DNA from: Polaribacter sp. MED152
GTDB taxonomy: Bacteria > Bacteroidota > Bacteroidia > Flavobacteriales > Flavobacteriaceae
Reading direction: 5' to 3'
Assembly (NCBI RefSeq): GCF_000152945.2
Contig: NC_020830.1
Coordinates: 1,932,501-1,996,500 of the forward strand
Length of the DNA: 64,000 bases
Below are positions 25,519-34,919 of the stretch, one piece after another. The translations under genes and the position numbers were made by a program. The first letter of the stretch is position 1; every line of letters begins with the position of its first letter. The notes below the pieces were generated by a model. The model was not told the origin of the DNA. It made no database searches and worked only from the letters and a program-made list of their open reading frames with translations.

Positions 25519-25965
25519 CTACAATACTTTTTTAAAGCAAATACTATTTTTCATATTCGCATATTGCCCGTAATTAGGTATTAATTTGTATTTACATTTA
25601 TGATAAAATCTTACAGCCTCTACTTGTCTTTTACCTGTTTCTAAAATACAATTTTTGTAGCCCAATTCTTTTGCCCAATCTTCTAACTCTTGCAAAATTT
25701 CTTTTGCAAAACCTTTTCCTCTAGCTTCTGGAATTACAAACATTCTTTTTACTTCTAAAGAATTTTCATTGAAATATTTAATAGCTCCACAACCTACAGG
25801 TTGCTCTTTGTAATAAGCAATAACCACATATTTAATTACATCAATATTATTAAATTGATTGTAAAAATCATGCTCATCTTGATCTGTAATTTTTAAATAA
25901 GCATCTAACTCTTTTACCAAGTTGATAAAATCTTTATGTTCTGAATTGGTTCTTACTATTTTCAT
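25519..25965 (-). CDS. GNAT family N-acetyltransferase
   Basis: A 148-residue acetyltransferase. Motif A, the acetyl-CoA site, is VKRMFVIPEARGKGFAKEILQELEDWAKELG (about 74-104), with the R-G-K-G pyrophosphate loop, and motif B is ILETGKRQVEAVRFYHKCKYKLIPNYG. The longer frame to 26013 adds a hydrophobic stretch (MFLLMLNLILHCIKSN) with no family support, so ATG at 25965 is preferred. The acceptor substrate is unknown. It ends directly before the FAD oxidoreductase. Confidence 0.85.
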   Translation of the reverse strand: MKIVRTNSEHKDFINLVKELDAYLKITDQDEHDFYNQFNNIDVIKYVVIAYYKEQPVGCGAIKYFNENSLEVKRMFVIPEARGKGFAKEILQELEDWAKELGYKNCILETGKRQVEAVRFYHKCKYKLIPNYGQYANMKNSICFKKVL

Positions 25966-26021
25966 ATTACTTTTTATACAGTGCAGAATCAAGTTCAGCA
26001 TTAATAAAAACAAGTGTTAGA

Positions 26022-27104
26022 TTAAAAATCAAATTGCAATTGCACCCAAACTGGCTCTTGTATATTATTGTTCAAATTACTGAAAGACAACCCTAAAAGA
26101 CGTACCGAATTTTCTAATTTTTCTTGATAAAGCAACTCTTTTACAACAGGAAAAAACTCTTTTTTCTTACTTATAAATTGCCCAACAGTTTTACTTCTGG
26201 TTTGTTGTGTAAAATCTGAATACTTAATTTTTAAAGTAATCGTTTTACCTTTTGTATTGCTCTTATGCATACGTTTCTCAATCTCATCTGCTATATCATT
26301 CAACTTATCTAACATGTAAATTTCTGATGAAATATTTTCCCTAAAAGTTCTTTCTGCACCCACAGATTTACGTATTCTGTTGGGTTTTACCTCACTTTTA
26401 TGTATACCTCTAACTATGTTGTAATAATGTAACCCAGATTTACCAAACAACTGCGTTAACTCTTCTAAAGATCTTTTTTTTAAATCATTACCAACAAAAA
26501 TACCTAGGTTGTACATTTTTGCAGCTGTAACTTTACCAACACCATAAAACTTATTTACAGGAAGTTCTTCTAAAAACTGAATAACTTCTTCTGGATGAAT
26601 GGTTTTTTGACCATTTGGCTTGTTGATATCTGAAGCTACTTTTGCAATAAATTTATTGATAGAAATACCTGCTGAAGCTCTTAAACCAGTTTTATCGTAA
26701 ATTTTTTGACGAATTTCTCTAGCAATTTCATTTGCAGACGGATTGTTTTTTTTGTTGTTGGTAACATCTAAATAAGCTTCATCTAAAGACAGTGGCTCTA
26801 CCAAATCTGTATATTCAAAAAAGATTTCTCTAATTTGAGCAGACAGCTCTTTATATCTTGCAAAATCTGATTTCACAAAAATAATATGAGGGCATTTTTG
26901 CTTTGCAAGCACATTGCTCATGGCAGATTTAACACCAAACTTTCTTGCTTCGTAACTTGCTGCAGAAACTACACCTCTATCACCTCCACCACCAACAGCT
27001 ATAGCTTTACCTCTTAATTCTGGGTTATCTAATTCAGCTACAGATGCATAATAAGCATCCATGTCTACATGAATTATTTTTCGAAAAGGAGGTTGCAATA
27101 TCAT
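26022..27104 (-). CDS. dinB: DNA polymerase IV (Y-family)
   Basis: A translesion DNA polymerase. The 360-residue protein has the first catalytic motif IIHVDMDAYYASVAELDNP (Asp14 and Asp16) and the second, EPLSLDEAYLDVT, near residue 105 with the metal-binding Asp-Glu. The helix-hairpin-helix (LPVNKFYGVGKVTAAKMYNLGI) and little-finger domain (RKSVGAERTFREN) follow in the expected order. The C-terminus ends VQLQFDF, close to the QLxLF-like sliding-clamp binding motif. Length is normal. It leads a three-gene minus-strand group with GNAT and the FAD oxidase. Confidence 0.95.
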   Translation of the reverse strand: MILQPPFRKIIHVDMDAYYASVAELDNPELRGKAIAVGGGGDRGVVSAASYEARKFGVKSAMSNVLAKQKCPHIIFVKSDFARYKELSAQIREIFFEYTDLVEPLSLDEAYLDVTNNKKNNPSANEIAREIRQKIYDKTGLRASAGISINKFIAKVASDINKPNGQKTIHPEEVIQFLEELPVNKFYGVGKVTAAKMYNLGIFVGNDLKKRSLEELTQLFGKSGLHYYNIVRGIHKSEVKPNRIRKSVGAERTFRENISSEIYMLDKLNDIADEIEKRMHKSNTKGKTITLKIKYSDFTQQTRSKTVGQFISKKKEFFPVVKELLYQEKLENSVRLLGLSFSNLNNNIQEPVWVQLQFDF

Positions 27105-27157
27105 ACCTCTAATTTACGAAGTTCACTCTAAAAATTACCAATTAGAAAAAGCATTTT

Positions 27158-27997
27158 CTATGTTAAAAAATCAATACTTAATTGTGTTACTTCTGCGAGC
27201 TCTTTAGAAAGCTCTTCCTTTTGCCAAGGATGAGAAACATTAAAAACATGGTTGGCATTGTTTATAATTTTTAAATCACTATTGGGTTTCCAGCTATGAA
27301 TTTGATGTGCTTCTTTAATATCTATAGAACTATCTTGATCACCATGAATAATTAATAATGGAATCTTTAAATTTCGAACCCCCTGTTGAATATTTAATCG
27401 AGACTCATTGGCTTTAAAGTTTTCATAAAATTGATAAAAGTGTGGCATTTGTTGCTTGGTTCTGCCATTAAGAACATATTTTACGCCCTCTTTTTTCCAC
27501 TTTTTTAAATCGCCAATAGTAGAACTTCTAGAGCCAAAATCTGATACAGCAGCAAGTGTAATTACTCGTTTTACTCTATGATCTTCATTGGCCTTAAGTA
27601 ATACAATTCCTCCACCTCTACTATGACCAATAATGGTAATATCATCTAAATTTACTTCATTATTGTAATTAGAGTTTGTAGAAATCCAATCTAAAATACT
27701 TTCTAAATCGTCTAACTCTTTGGTGTAGTTGTTATTTCCAAAAGCCTCCAAATCTGGAAAATCGATTGGGTTTTCTGGAGTACCTCCATTATGTGAAAAG
27801 TTGAATTTTATAAAAAAGAAACCTGCTTTTGCAAAAGTTTCCGCCATTAAATTCCAAGCTCCCCAATCTTTAAAACCTTTATATCCATGACAAAAAATAA
27901 CTACTTTTTTAGGTTGATTCGTTTTCTGATAAAAAACATCTGTTACTATTGGTTTGCTGTGTTTACCATCAACAATAAGATTTTTTTCTACAATCAT
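27158..27997 (-). CDS. Alpha/beta hydrolase, dienelactone hydrolase-like
   Basis: A 279-residue hydrolase. The oxyanion motif is CHGYKGFKDWGAWN (about 35-48), the nucleophile elbow is IGHSRGGG (about residue 126), the acid is in IIHGDQDSSID, and the catalytic His is in NNANHVFNVSHPW near residue 250. All three catalytic residues are present. No signal peptide is visible, so it should be cytosolic. The substrate is unknown. It is a monocistronic minus-strand gene between dinB and the LysE remnant. Confidence 0.85.
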   Translation of the reverse strand: MIVEKNLIVDGKHSKPIVTDVFYQKTNQPKKVVIFCHGYKGFKDWGAWNLMAETFAKAGFFFIKFNFSHNGGTPENPIDFPDLEAFGNNNYTKELDDLESILDWISTNSNYNNEVNLDDITIIGHSRGGGIVLLKANEDHRVKRVITLAAVSDFGSRSSTIGDLKKWKKEGVKYVLNGRTKQQMPHFYQFYENFKANESRLNIQQGVRNLKIPLLIIHGDQDSSIDIKEAHQIHSWKPNSDLKIINNANHVFNVSHPWQKEELSKELAEVTQLSIDFLT

Positions 27998-28008
27998 AAT
28001 TGTACTTT

Positions 28009-28158
28009 TTAAAATAAATATAAAGCATTTAAAATAACTATAAATCCTATTAAAATGAAGTATAATACTTCTTTTCTACTACTATTAATACTAATTTTAA
28101 CTACAGTTAAGTTTAGCATGCTAGGCATAATACTTCTTAAAATGAAGTAGATTATAAA
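28009..28158 (-). pseudogene. Degenerate fragment of a duplicated LysE-family gene
   Basis: An open frame ends at 28009 and encodes a short stretch, SIMPSMLNLTVVKISINSS, that copies the N-terminus of the adjacent LysE gene (SITPSFLNLTVVKFSLRNG), then ILIGFIVILNALYLF, which resembles that gene's C-terminus (LTGILAIGNAIYLLS). About 150 middle residues are missing. At the DNA level the motif TTTAACTACAGTTA occurs in both copies (28096 and 28700 regions). It looks like the remnant of a tandem duplicate that lost its centre. A start upstream lies inside the intact gene's 3' end, so I do not treat it as an expressed protein. Confidence 0.65.
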
Positions 28159-28168
28159 ACTATAATGG

Positions 28169-28789
28169 TTAGGACAATAAATATATGGCATTCCCAATGG
28201 CTAAAATACCTGTTAATGCACCTAAAATAAAATCCATTTTACTGGCTATATAAGTAAGTTTGTGTTCAATTCTTTTTGATAGAATTGCATATAAAGTATA
28301 CAACGTAAAAGACCCAATTGTAGAACCTATAGAAAAGTACAATGCATTATACATGTTGTACTCAAAATAATCGATCCCAATTAAAATAGAAATAAATGTA
28401 AAATAAAAAGGAATAGCCATTGTGTTTAATGATGACATTAAAATACCATGCAAATAAGCTTTAGATTTTGGTATTTCACCCGATTTCTTTTTTTCTTTTT
28501 TAGAAAAATAAATTCTGAAAAAATTGATAGAAAGTAAAAACAAGATACCTGTTCCTATTTTTTGAATTAAGGTGATATACTCTGAGTTTTCCATTAAAAC
28601 ACTAGACAAATAAGCGCCAATATTTGCTTGAAAAAACAATACAGTTGCATAACCACCAATTAAGTATAAAGCAGACTTTACCCCATTTCTTAAACTGAAT
28701 TTAACTACAGTTAGGTTTAAAAAGCTTGGAGTTATACTACCCATAGAAGCAATTATAAATCCAAAGAAAATACAGGATAGAATGTTCAT
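28169..28789 (-). CDS. LysE family translocator
   Basis: A 206-residue membrane exporter of the LysE superfamily, typically for amino acids, with about six hydrophobic segments. The first runs near residues 3-18, then LYLIGGYATVLFFQ, IGTGILFLLSINFFRIYF and the C-terminal LGALTGILAIGNAIYLL. The family-typical GSITPSFLNLTVVK lies in the first loop. ATG 28789 gives a normal LysE start (MNILSCIFFGF); the longer frame adds six residues without support. The substrate is unknown. A decayed second copy lies directly downstream. Confidence 0.82.
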   Translation of the reverse strand: MNILSCIFFGFIIASMGSITPSFLNLTVVKFSLRNGVKSALYLIGGYATVLFFQANIGAYLSSVLMENSEYITLIQKIGTGILFLLSINFFRIYFSKKEKKKSGEIPKSKAYLHGILMSSLNTMAIPFYFTFISILIGIDYFEYNMYNALYFSIGSTIGSFTLYTLYAILSKRIEHKLTYIASKMDFILGALTGILAIGNAIYLLS

Positions 28790-28815
28790 ATTTAAAATTA
28801 TATACACAAATAAAC

Positions 28816-28845
28816 AAAAAAACGCATCAAGTAATTGATGCGTTT
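28816..28845 (-). terminator. Terminator of gdhA
   Basis: AAACGCATCAA (28820-28830) pairs perfectly with TTGATGCGTTT (28835-28845) over a 4-nt loop. On the minus strand a run of seven T follows, so this terminates glutamate dehydrogenase transcripts 25-55 nt after its stop. Confidence 0.9.
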
Positions 28846-28871
28846 CATAATATTAATAACTCTTATCGTTT

Positions 28872-30227
28872 TTAGATAACACCTTGCGCTAACATTGCAT
28901 CTGCTACTTTTACGAAACCTGCAATATTTGCTCCTTTAATGTAATCTATAGATCCATCTTCTTGCTCTCCATATTCCACACAAGAATCATGAATATCTTC
29001 CATAATATCTTTTAATCTGCTATCTACCTCTTCTCTAGACCAAGAAATTCTTAGTGAGTTTTGAGACATTTCTAAACCAGAAGTTGCAACACCACCAGCA
29101 TTAGAAGCTTTACCAGGAGCAAATAAAATTTTAGATTTTGTAAACTCATGAATTGCTTCTGGTGTAGAAGGCATATTTGCACCTTCAGAAACACACATAC
29201 ATCCGTTTTCGATTAATGTTTTTGCTTCATCTCCATTCAATTCATTTTGAGTTGCACAAGGTAATGCAATGTCGCATTTTACAGACCAAGGTCTTTCTCC
29301 TTCTACGTATTTAGCATCTGGATATTTATCTACATACTCACTAATTCTACCACGTTTTTCATTTTTAATATACATTACGTGTTTTAGTTTTTCTGTATCA
29401 ATACCAGCTTCATCAAAAATATATCCTCCAGAATCAGATAAAGTTAAAATTGTAGCACCTAATTCAATGGCTTTTTCTGCAGCATATTGTGCAACGTTTC
29501 CAGAACCAGAAATAACTACTTTTTTACCTTCAAAAGAATCTCCTTTGCGCTTTAACATATTGTCTGCAAAGTATACGTTACCATACCCTGTTGCTTCTGG
29601 TCTAATTAAAGAACCTCCCCAAGATTGTCCTTTACCAGTTAAAACACCTGTAAATTCGTTCTTTAGTTTTTTATACATACCAAACATAAACCCAATTTCT
29701 CTTGCACCTACACCAATATCTCCTGCAGGAACATCTGTATTAGGGCCAATATGTCTGAATAATTCGCTCATAAAAGCGTGGCAAAAACGCATAATTTCAT
29801 TATCTGATTTTCCCTTAGGATCAAAATCAGAACCACCTTTTCCACCACCCATAGGTAATGTAGTTAATGAGTTTTTAAACACTTGTTCAAAGGCTAAAAA
29901 CTTTAATATACTTGCGTTTACAGTTGGGTGAAAACGTAACCCACCTTTATAAGGTCCAATAGCAGAATTCATTTGAATTCTATATCCTCTATTTACTTGT
30001 ATTTCTCCATCATCATCTACCCAAGAAACTCTAAATGATATTAAACGCTCAGGCTCTACCATTCTAAGTAAAATATTTTTACCATGATAAATATCATGAT
30101 TTACAATATATGGTATTACAGTTTCTGCTACTTCTTGAACAGCTTGTAAGAATTCTGGCTCATGGTTATTTCTTGATTTAACCATATCCATAAACTCATT
30201 TATTTTTAACTCTATATTATTAGACAT
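28872..30227 (-). CDS. gdhA: NADP-dependent glutamate dehydrogenase
   Basis: It forms glutamate from 2-oxoglutarate and ammonium with NADPH, the high-ammonium route of nitrogen assimilation. The 451-residue protein has the hexameric GDH motifs: PYKGGLRFHPTVNASILKFLAFEQ with LPMGGGKGGSDFDPKG (catalytic Lys region, about 105-140), DVPAGDIGVGAREIGFMFG, GKGQSWGGSLIRPEATGYG and the Rossmann motif ISGSGNVAQYAAEKAIELG. Length fits the small NADP type. It is preceded by its own promoter and followed by a strong terminator, so it is monocistronic. Confidence 0.95.
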   Translation of the reverse strand: MSNNIELKINEFMDMVKSRNNHEPEFLQAVQEVAETVIPYIVNHDIYHGKNILLRMVEPERLISFRVSWVDDDGEIQVNRGYRIQMNSAIGPYKGGLRFHPTVNASILKFLAFEQVFKNSLTTLPMGGGKGGSDFDPKGKSDNEIMRFCHAFMSELFRHIGPNTDVPAGDIGVGAREIGFMFGMYKKLKNEFTGVLTGKGQSWGGSLIRPEATGYGNVYFADNMLKRKGDSFEGKKVVISGSGNVAQYAAEKAIELGATILTLSDSGGYIFDEAGIDTEKLKHVMYIKNEKRGRISEYVDKYPDAKYVEGERPWSVKCDIALPCATQNELNGDEAKTLIENGCMCVSEGANMPSTPEAIHEFTKSKILFAPGKASNAGGVATSGLEMSQNSLRISWSREEVDSRLKDIMEDIHDSCVEYGEQEDGSIDYIKGANIAGFVKVADAMLAQGVI

Positions 30228-30261
30228 AATTATTTATGAATTTTATAAAAATTTAACGCCA

Positions 30262-30290
30262 CAAAGATAGTTAATTTCTTTATTCGCAAA
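30262..30290 (-). promoter_or_regulatory. Promoter of gdhA
   Basis: Minus-strand TTTG (30287-30290), a 17-bp spacer and a perfect -7 TATCTTTG (30262-30269) lie about 35 bp upstream of the gdhA ATG. Confidence 0.65.
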
Positions 30291-30395
30291 TGCAAAAAAA
30301 AATATTAACTATTTGTTAATGTATTGATTTCAATCGATTTCGTTGGGTATTGTTCTTTTCTTGACTTTTATAATATTAAACTCTTTAAAAAAGTT

Positions 30396-30403
30396 TAAAT
30401 TTG
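30396..30403 (+). promoter_or_regulatory. -7 box of pheS
   Basis: TAAATTTG ends 15-21 nt before the candidate pheS ATGs at 30419/30425. It overlaps the TTG of the longest frame (30401), which rules that start out. Confidence 0.5.
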
Positions 30404-30424
30404 CGCTATCAATTTTTGATGAGA

Positions 30425-31444
30425 ATGTTAGATAAAGTAAAGGAATTAATTGGTGAAGTGCAATCTTTTAAGGCAACCACCAAAGACGAAGTTGAGTCAT
30501 TTAGAATTAAATATTTAGGAAGCAAAGGTTTGTTAAAAGATCTTTTTTCTGAATTTAAAAATGTAGATGCTGAATTGCGTAAAGATTTTGGACAAGCATT
30601 AAACAACCTAAAAAAATCTGCAGAAAGCAAAGTTGCTGAACTAAATGATGCTTTAGAAAGTGCTGTTGAAGAAAAAGGCGTTTATGGAGATTTAACAAGA
30701 CCATCTGAACCAATTGAGTTGGGTTCACGTCATCCAATATCATTGGTTAGAAATCAAATTATTGAAGTTTTTAATAGAATTGGTTTTACAGTTTCTGAAG
30801 GGCCAGAAATTGAAGACGATTGGCATAACTTTACTGCCTTAAATTTACCTGAATATCACCCTGCAAGAGATATGCAAGACACGTTCTTTATAGAACAAGA
30901 TCCAGATATTTTACTACGTACACACACTTCCTCTGTGCAAGTGCGCTACATGGAAAATAATGAGCCACCTATTAGAACTATTTCTCCAGGAAGAGTATTC
31001 AGAAATGAAGATATTTCTGCTAGAGCACACTGTATTTTTCATCAAGTAGAAGGTTTGTATATTGATACTGATGTTTCTTTTGCAGATTTAAAACAAACGC
31101 TTTTATACTTTACAAAAGAGATGTTTGGGAAATCTAAAATTAGATTAAGACCTTCTTACTTTCCGTTTACAGAGCCAAGTGCAGAAGTTGATATTTATTG
31201 GGGATTAGAAACTGAAACCGATTACAGAATTACAAAAGGTACTGGTTGGTTAGAAATTATGGGTTGTGGAATGGTAGACCCAAATGTGTTGAAAAACGCA
31301 AACATAGATCCTACTAAATATTCTGGTTACGCGTTTGGAATGGGTATAGAACGTATTGCAATGTTGTTATATCAAATACCAGATATTAGAATGTTTTATG
31401 AAAACGATAAACGTTTCTTAGAGCAATTTAAGAGTATAATTTAA
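30425..31444 (+). CDS. pheS: Phenylalanine--tRNA ligase alpha subunit
   Basis: It charges tRNA-Phe as an alpha2beta2 enzyme with PheT, which is not in this window. The 339-residue protein has an N-terminal coiled coil, then class II motif 1 (SLVRNQIIEVFNRIGFTVSEGPEIEDDWHNF), motif 2 (ISPGRVFRNEDISARAHCIFHQVEGLYID) and motif 3 (GYAFGMGIERIAMLLYQIPDIR). ATG 30425 begins the conserved MLDKVKEL helix; 30419 is possible. It is followed 20 bp later by a small gene of unknown function on the same strand. Confidence 0.95.
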   Translation: MLDKVKELIGEVQSFKATTKDEVESFRIKYLGSKGLLKDLFSEFKNVDAELRKDFGQALNNLKKSAESKVAELNDALESAVEEKGVYGDLTRPSEPIELGSRHPISLVRNQIIEVFNRIGFTVSEGPEIEDDWHNFTALNLPEYHPARDMQDTFFIEQDPDILLRTHTSSVQVRYMENNEPPIRTISPGRVFRNEDISARAHCIFHQVEGLYIDTDVSFADLKQTLLYFTKEMFGKSKIRLRPSYFPFTEPSAEVDIYWGLETETDYRITKGTGWLEIMGCGMVDPNVLKNANIDPTKYSGYAFGMGIERIAMLLYQIPDIRMFYENDKRFLEQFKSII

Positions 31445-31464
31445 TTCGTAAAAATTTTTAGCTT

Positions 31465-31860
31465 TTGAAAAAAGACATTCAAATACCAGAAGTAGAAGGT
31501 GTAGAAATGGCTGTGGTTTATGAATACAATGATATTTATAAGACCGATGATTGGAATGTATACATCATTAATAAGAAAGCTATTGATTTAGAAATGCTGG
31601 TAATTGTTTCTCAAGGTTTTTCTGAGACTAAAACCACTTCTTTACTGCGTAAAAAATTAGAAAAACTACCTGCAAACTCATTTGCTAAAATTGAATTGAT
31701 TCAGCCTGAATTATTCAAATTAAATAATCGTTTTCAAGTTACTTTTTTTGAAGGAAATACTTTGTATGAAAAAACATTCATCTTCGAAGCGAACACCATT
31801 AAAGAAGGCGCTTTACGTATGATAGATGATCTTAATAAACGAGGAATTTTAGCTAAATAG
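31465..31860 (+). CDS. Conserved hypothetical protein downstream of pheS (131 aa)
   Basis: I do not recognise a defined domain. The small soluble protein opens IQIPEVEGVEMAVVYEYND and ends with a helix (TIKEGALRMIDDLNKRGILAK). The start is TTG, an unusual codon, chosen because no in-frame ATG occurs before the well-formed N-terminal strand. Related flavobacterial proteins sit after pheS and may carry a phenylalanyl-tRNA synthetase label by mistake; it has no synthetase motif. Its stop is 1 bp from the convergent nhaC stop. Confidence 0.75.
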   Translation: MKKDIQIPEVEGVEMAVVYEYNDIYKTDDWNVYIINKKAIDLEMLVIVSQGFSETKTTSLLRKKLEKLPANSFAKIELIQPELFKLNNRFQVTFFEGNTLYEKTFIFEANTIKEGALRMIDDLNKRGILAK

Positions 31861-31861
31861 G

Positions 31862-33337
31862 TTAACTCGTAAATCCAATTATTAAATATAAAATGGTGGT
31901 AATTGCACCACCCACTAAAGCATAAGGCAATTGTGTTTTTACGTGATCTATATGATCGCTTGCAGAAGCCATTGATGATATAATTGAAGTATCTGAAATT
32001 GGTGAACAATGGTCTCCAAAAATTCCACCTCCTAAAGTTGCAGCTACAACAATCGTAATATCTGCTCCATGAATATTAGCCATTGGCACAGAAATAGCTA
32101 ACATAATAGCAAAGGTACCCCAAGAAGTTCCTGTAGAAAATGCAATAAAAGAACTCACCACAAAAACTACAGCTGGTAATAACTCTGGAGACAACCAACT
32201 TTCTGTAATATTGGCAACATAATTACCTGTATCTAACACTTTACAAGCATCACCAATAGCAAAAGCCAACAACATTAACAGAGCTAAAGGCATTAATTCG
32301 CTTATACCTTTAAGGGTTAAGTTTACAGCTTCTTTTGGCTTTAAAATACCTTGAATAAAATACATGGTAATTGCCACCAAAATTGCAGATATTACTGCAT
32401 ATAGCACAGAAGATGATCCTGAGCCCTCTCCAATAGCTTGTTTTATATGATCAAAAGTAGATGTGTAGTTTTCTACATTATTCCAGCCAGTATAAATCAA
32501 ATTAATAGGCATCATAAAAACCATTACCAATAAAGGAACAATCATATTATAAGCTCTTGCAGGAATATTCTCTTTTGGTGGAAAAGATGTTACCTCATCA
32601 GAAACCATAGGTTTAGAACCTTCATTCATTAACAAACCTGTTTCTTTGGTTCTTTTTTCGGCTTTTTTCATCAATCCAAAATCTTTTCTAGATAAGATGA
32701 TAAAGAATAAAATTCCGATTGCTAAAAGTGGATAAAAGTTATATTTGATAGAAGCAATCATTACAGAAAATGGTTTATCAATTCCCTGTGTTAATAACAA
32801 ACCCATTATAAATGCACCCCAAGCATTAAAAGGTATTAATATAGATGATGGTGCAGAACTACTATCTGCAATGTAAGCTAGTTTTTCTCTTGGTATTTTT
32901 AATTTATCAAAAATAGGCCTGTATAAAGTACCTACAGTTAAAGAAGAAATACTTGTTTCTACAAAAAGCAACAATCCTGTAAAAGTTGCTAAAATTTGAA
33001 CCATAATTCTGGCATAACCAGATTTCTTATTCTCTAGCTTTACCAGTCTTTTATTGATGATATTTATAAAACCTTCTACACCTCTTGAATATTGAATAAA
33101 TACCAATAAAGAACCCACTAAAGCACTAAAAATGATGGTTCTTGTGTTTCCTTTAGATTGAAAAACATTAACCATTCCTTCAATCATAGCTAAAGTTCCT
33201 TCTAAAGGATTCCATCCTTTTACAATTAGCCAAGAAAACCAAATTCCAAAAAGCAAAGCGATATACACTTGCTTGGTTCTTAACGCTAAAATAATTGCAA
33301 CAATTGGTGGTATCACAGACAAGAAACCATACTCCAT
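31862..33337 (-). CDS. NhaC family Na+/H+ antiporter
   Basis: A 491-residue inner-membrane transporter with about 11 hydrophobic helices, of the NhaC/ArsB-NhaD superfamily. Family-type segments include FTGLLLFVETSISSLTVGTLYRP, DSSSAPSSILIPFNAWGAF and, near the C-terminus, FGDHCSPISDTSIISSMASASDHIDHV, the polar stretch typical of NhaC. It would exchange protons for sodium (some members exchange malate or lactate), which fits a marine lifestyle. It is a single gene, convergent with the pheS unit and divergent from glpK. Confidence 0.9.
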   Translation of the reverse strand: MEYGFLSVIPPIVAIILALRTKQVYIALLFGIWFSWLIVKGWNPLEGTLAMIEGMVNVFQSKGNTRTIIFSALVGSLLVFIQYSRGVEGFINIINKRLVKLENKKSGYARIMVQILATFTGLLLFVETSISSLTVGTLYRPIFDKLKIPREKLAYIADSSSAPSSILIPFNAWGAFIMGLLLTQGIDKPFSVMIASIKYNFYPLLAIGILFFIILSRKDFGLMKKAEKRTKETGLLMNEGSKPMVSDEVTSFPPKENIPARAYNMIVPLLVMVFMMPINLIYTGWNNVENYTSTFDHIKQAIGEGSGSSSVLYAVISAILVAITMYFIQGILKPKEAVNLTLKGISELMPLALLMLLAFAIGDACKVLDTGNYVANITESWLSPELLPAVVFVVSSFIAFSTGTSWGTFAIMLAISVPMANIHGADITIVVAATLGGGIFGDHCSPISDTSIISSMASASDHIDHVKTQLPYALVGGAITTILYLIIGFTS

Positions 33338-33388
33338 AATAAAGAATTTATTTTGCTAAAGGTAATAATTTATATGAATGATATTTTG

Positions 33389-33396
33389 TAAATTTG
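33389..33396 (+). promoter_or_regulatory. -7 box of the glpK operon
   Basis: TAAATTTG lies 17 nt upstream of the glpK ATG at 33414 and matches the TAnnTTTG consensus. No clear -33 element is visible. Confidence 0.5.
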
Positions 33397-33413
33397 AATT
33401 CATCTCTTCTTAA

Positions 33414-34898
33414 ATGTCAAAAAAATATATTTTAGCTTTAGATCAAGGCACCACAAGTTCTAGATCTGTTATTGTTGATGAATTGGGTGAAATAATTGCC
33501 ATTGAACAACAGGAGTTTAGACAAATTTTTCCAAAATCTGGTTGGGTAGAACATGATGCTTTAGAAATTCTAGAAACACAATTAATTACTCTGAAAAAAG
33601 TAATTAAAACAGCTAAAATTAACGTTAAGGATATTGTTGGTTTAGGTATTACCAATCAAAGAGAAACTACAGTTGTTTGGAATAAAACTACAGGAAAACC
33701 AATATATAATGCTATAGTTTGGCAAGATAAAAGAACTGCAGATTATTGCAAGGAATTAAAGAAAAGAGAGCTAGAAGAATATGTAAAAAGAAATACAGGT
33801 TTAGTTATCGATTCTTATTTTTCGGGTACCAAGATTCATTGGATTTTACAAAATGTAAAAGGTGCAAAAGAAGAAGCTGAAAAAGGTAATTTACTTTTTG
33901 GAACGATAGATACTTGGTTAGTTTGGAATTTAACCAATAAAAAAGTGCATGCAACAGATTATAGTAATGCCTCTAGAACCATGCTTTTTGATATTAAAAA
34001 TCTATGTTGGGATGATAGTTTGTGCGATGAATTAGACATACCAAAAAGTATGTTGCCAAATGTAAAACCATCATCTTATCATTTTGGAGATTTTGAGTTC
34101 GAGAACCACACTATTCCTATTGCAGGTATTGCTGGAGACCAACAAGCAGCTTTATTTGGACAAGCATGCTTTAAAAAAGGAAATGCTAAAAACACTTATG
34201 GAACAGGCTGTTTTTTATTGATGAATACTGGTACAGAAATTCAATATTCTAAAAACGGATTATTAACTACAATTGCTTGGGGTTTAAATGGCAAGGTACA
34301 CTATGCTCTAGAAGGTAGTGTTTTTGTGGCTGGCTCTGCAATTCAATGGTTAAGAGATGGTTTAGAAATTATAAAATCTGCAGAAGAAAGTGAATTATTT
34401 TCAGAAGAAGTAGATGAAGAAAATCCTGTAATTGTGGTCCCTGCTTTTGCAGGTTTAGGAGCACCTTATTGGGATATGTATGCAAGAGGAGCAATTTTTG
34501 GTTTAACTAGAGACACAGGAAAAAATCACTTAATTAAAGCCACTTTGCAATCTTTGGCCTATCAAACCAAAGATTTATTAATTGCAATGGAACATGATGC
34601 AGAAACCCAATTAACTGCGCTTAAAGTAGATGGTGGAGCATGTGCTAACAATGTTTTAATGCAATTTCAAGCAGATATTTTAAATACAGCTGTAGACAGA
34701 CCAGAAAATACGGAAACAACAGTTATGGGTGCTGCATACTTAGCAGGTATTTGTGTTGGCCTATGGAAGCAAGAAGACATTGAAATTGATAAAAAAATTG
34801 ATAAGGAGTTTGTACCTAGCTTTACCAAAGAAAAAAGAGATAGGTTATATAAAAAGTGGCTAAAAGCTGTAGAGCGTTCTAAAGATTGGCTAGATTAA
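33414..34898 (+). CDS. glpK: Glycerol kinase
   Basis: It phosphorylates glycerol with ATP to sn-glycerol 3-phosphate. The 494-residue FGGY-family protein has the opening [16 protein letters not shown], the substrate loops [10 protein letters not shown] and [10 protein letters not shown], the ATP-binding [13 protein letters not shown] and [13 protein letters not shown], and [21 protein letters not shown]. Length is normal. It leads an operon with a PPOX-like protein and glpD. glpF (facilitator) is absent here. gpsA at 40.6 kb works in the reverse direction, for phospholipid synthesis. Confidence 0.95.
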   Translation: MSKKYILALDQGTTSSRSVIVDELGEIIAIEQQEFRQIFPKSGWVEHDALEILETQLITLKKVIKTAKINVKDIVGLGITNQRETTVVWNKTTGKPIYNAIVWQDKRTADYCKELKKRELEEYVKRNTGLVIDSYFSGTKIHWILQNVKGAKEEAEKGNLLFGTIDTWLVWNLTNKKVHATDYSNASRTMLFDIKNLCWDDSLCDELDIPKSMLPNVKPSSYHFGDFEFENHTIPIAGIAGDQQAALFGQACFKKGNAKNTYGTGCFLLMNTGTEIQYSKNGLLTTIAWGLNGKVHYALEGSVFVAGSAIQWLRDGLEIIKSAEESELFSEEVDEENPVIVVPAFAGLGAPYWDMYARGAIFGLTRDTGKNHLIKATLQSLAYQTKDLLIAMEHDAETQLTALKVDGGACANNVLMQFQADILNTAVDRPENTETTVMGAAYLAGICVGLWKQEDIEIDKKIDKEFVPSFTKEKRDRLYKKWLKAVERSKDWLD

Positions 34899-34919
34899 AC
34901 AAAGAAAACAACATTAAAA

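Noticed and set aside
28009..28197. Intact 62-residue protein
   Set aside because: Its first part reads through the 3' end of the LysE gene in another frame, and the rest is a deleted copy of that gene.
29269..29931. 220-codon plus-strand frame opposite gdhA
   Set aside because: Complement of a highly conserved enzyme, Ser/Pro-rich composition typical of antisense frames.
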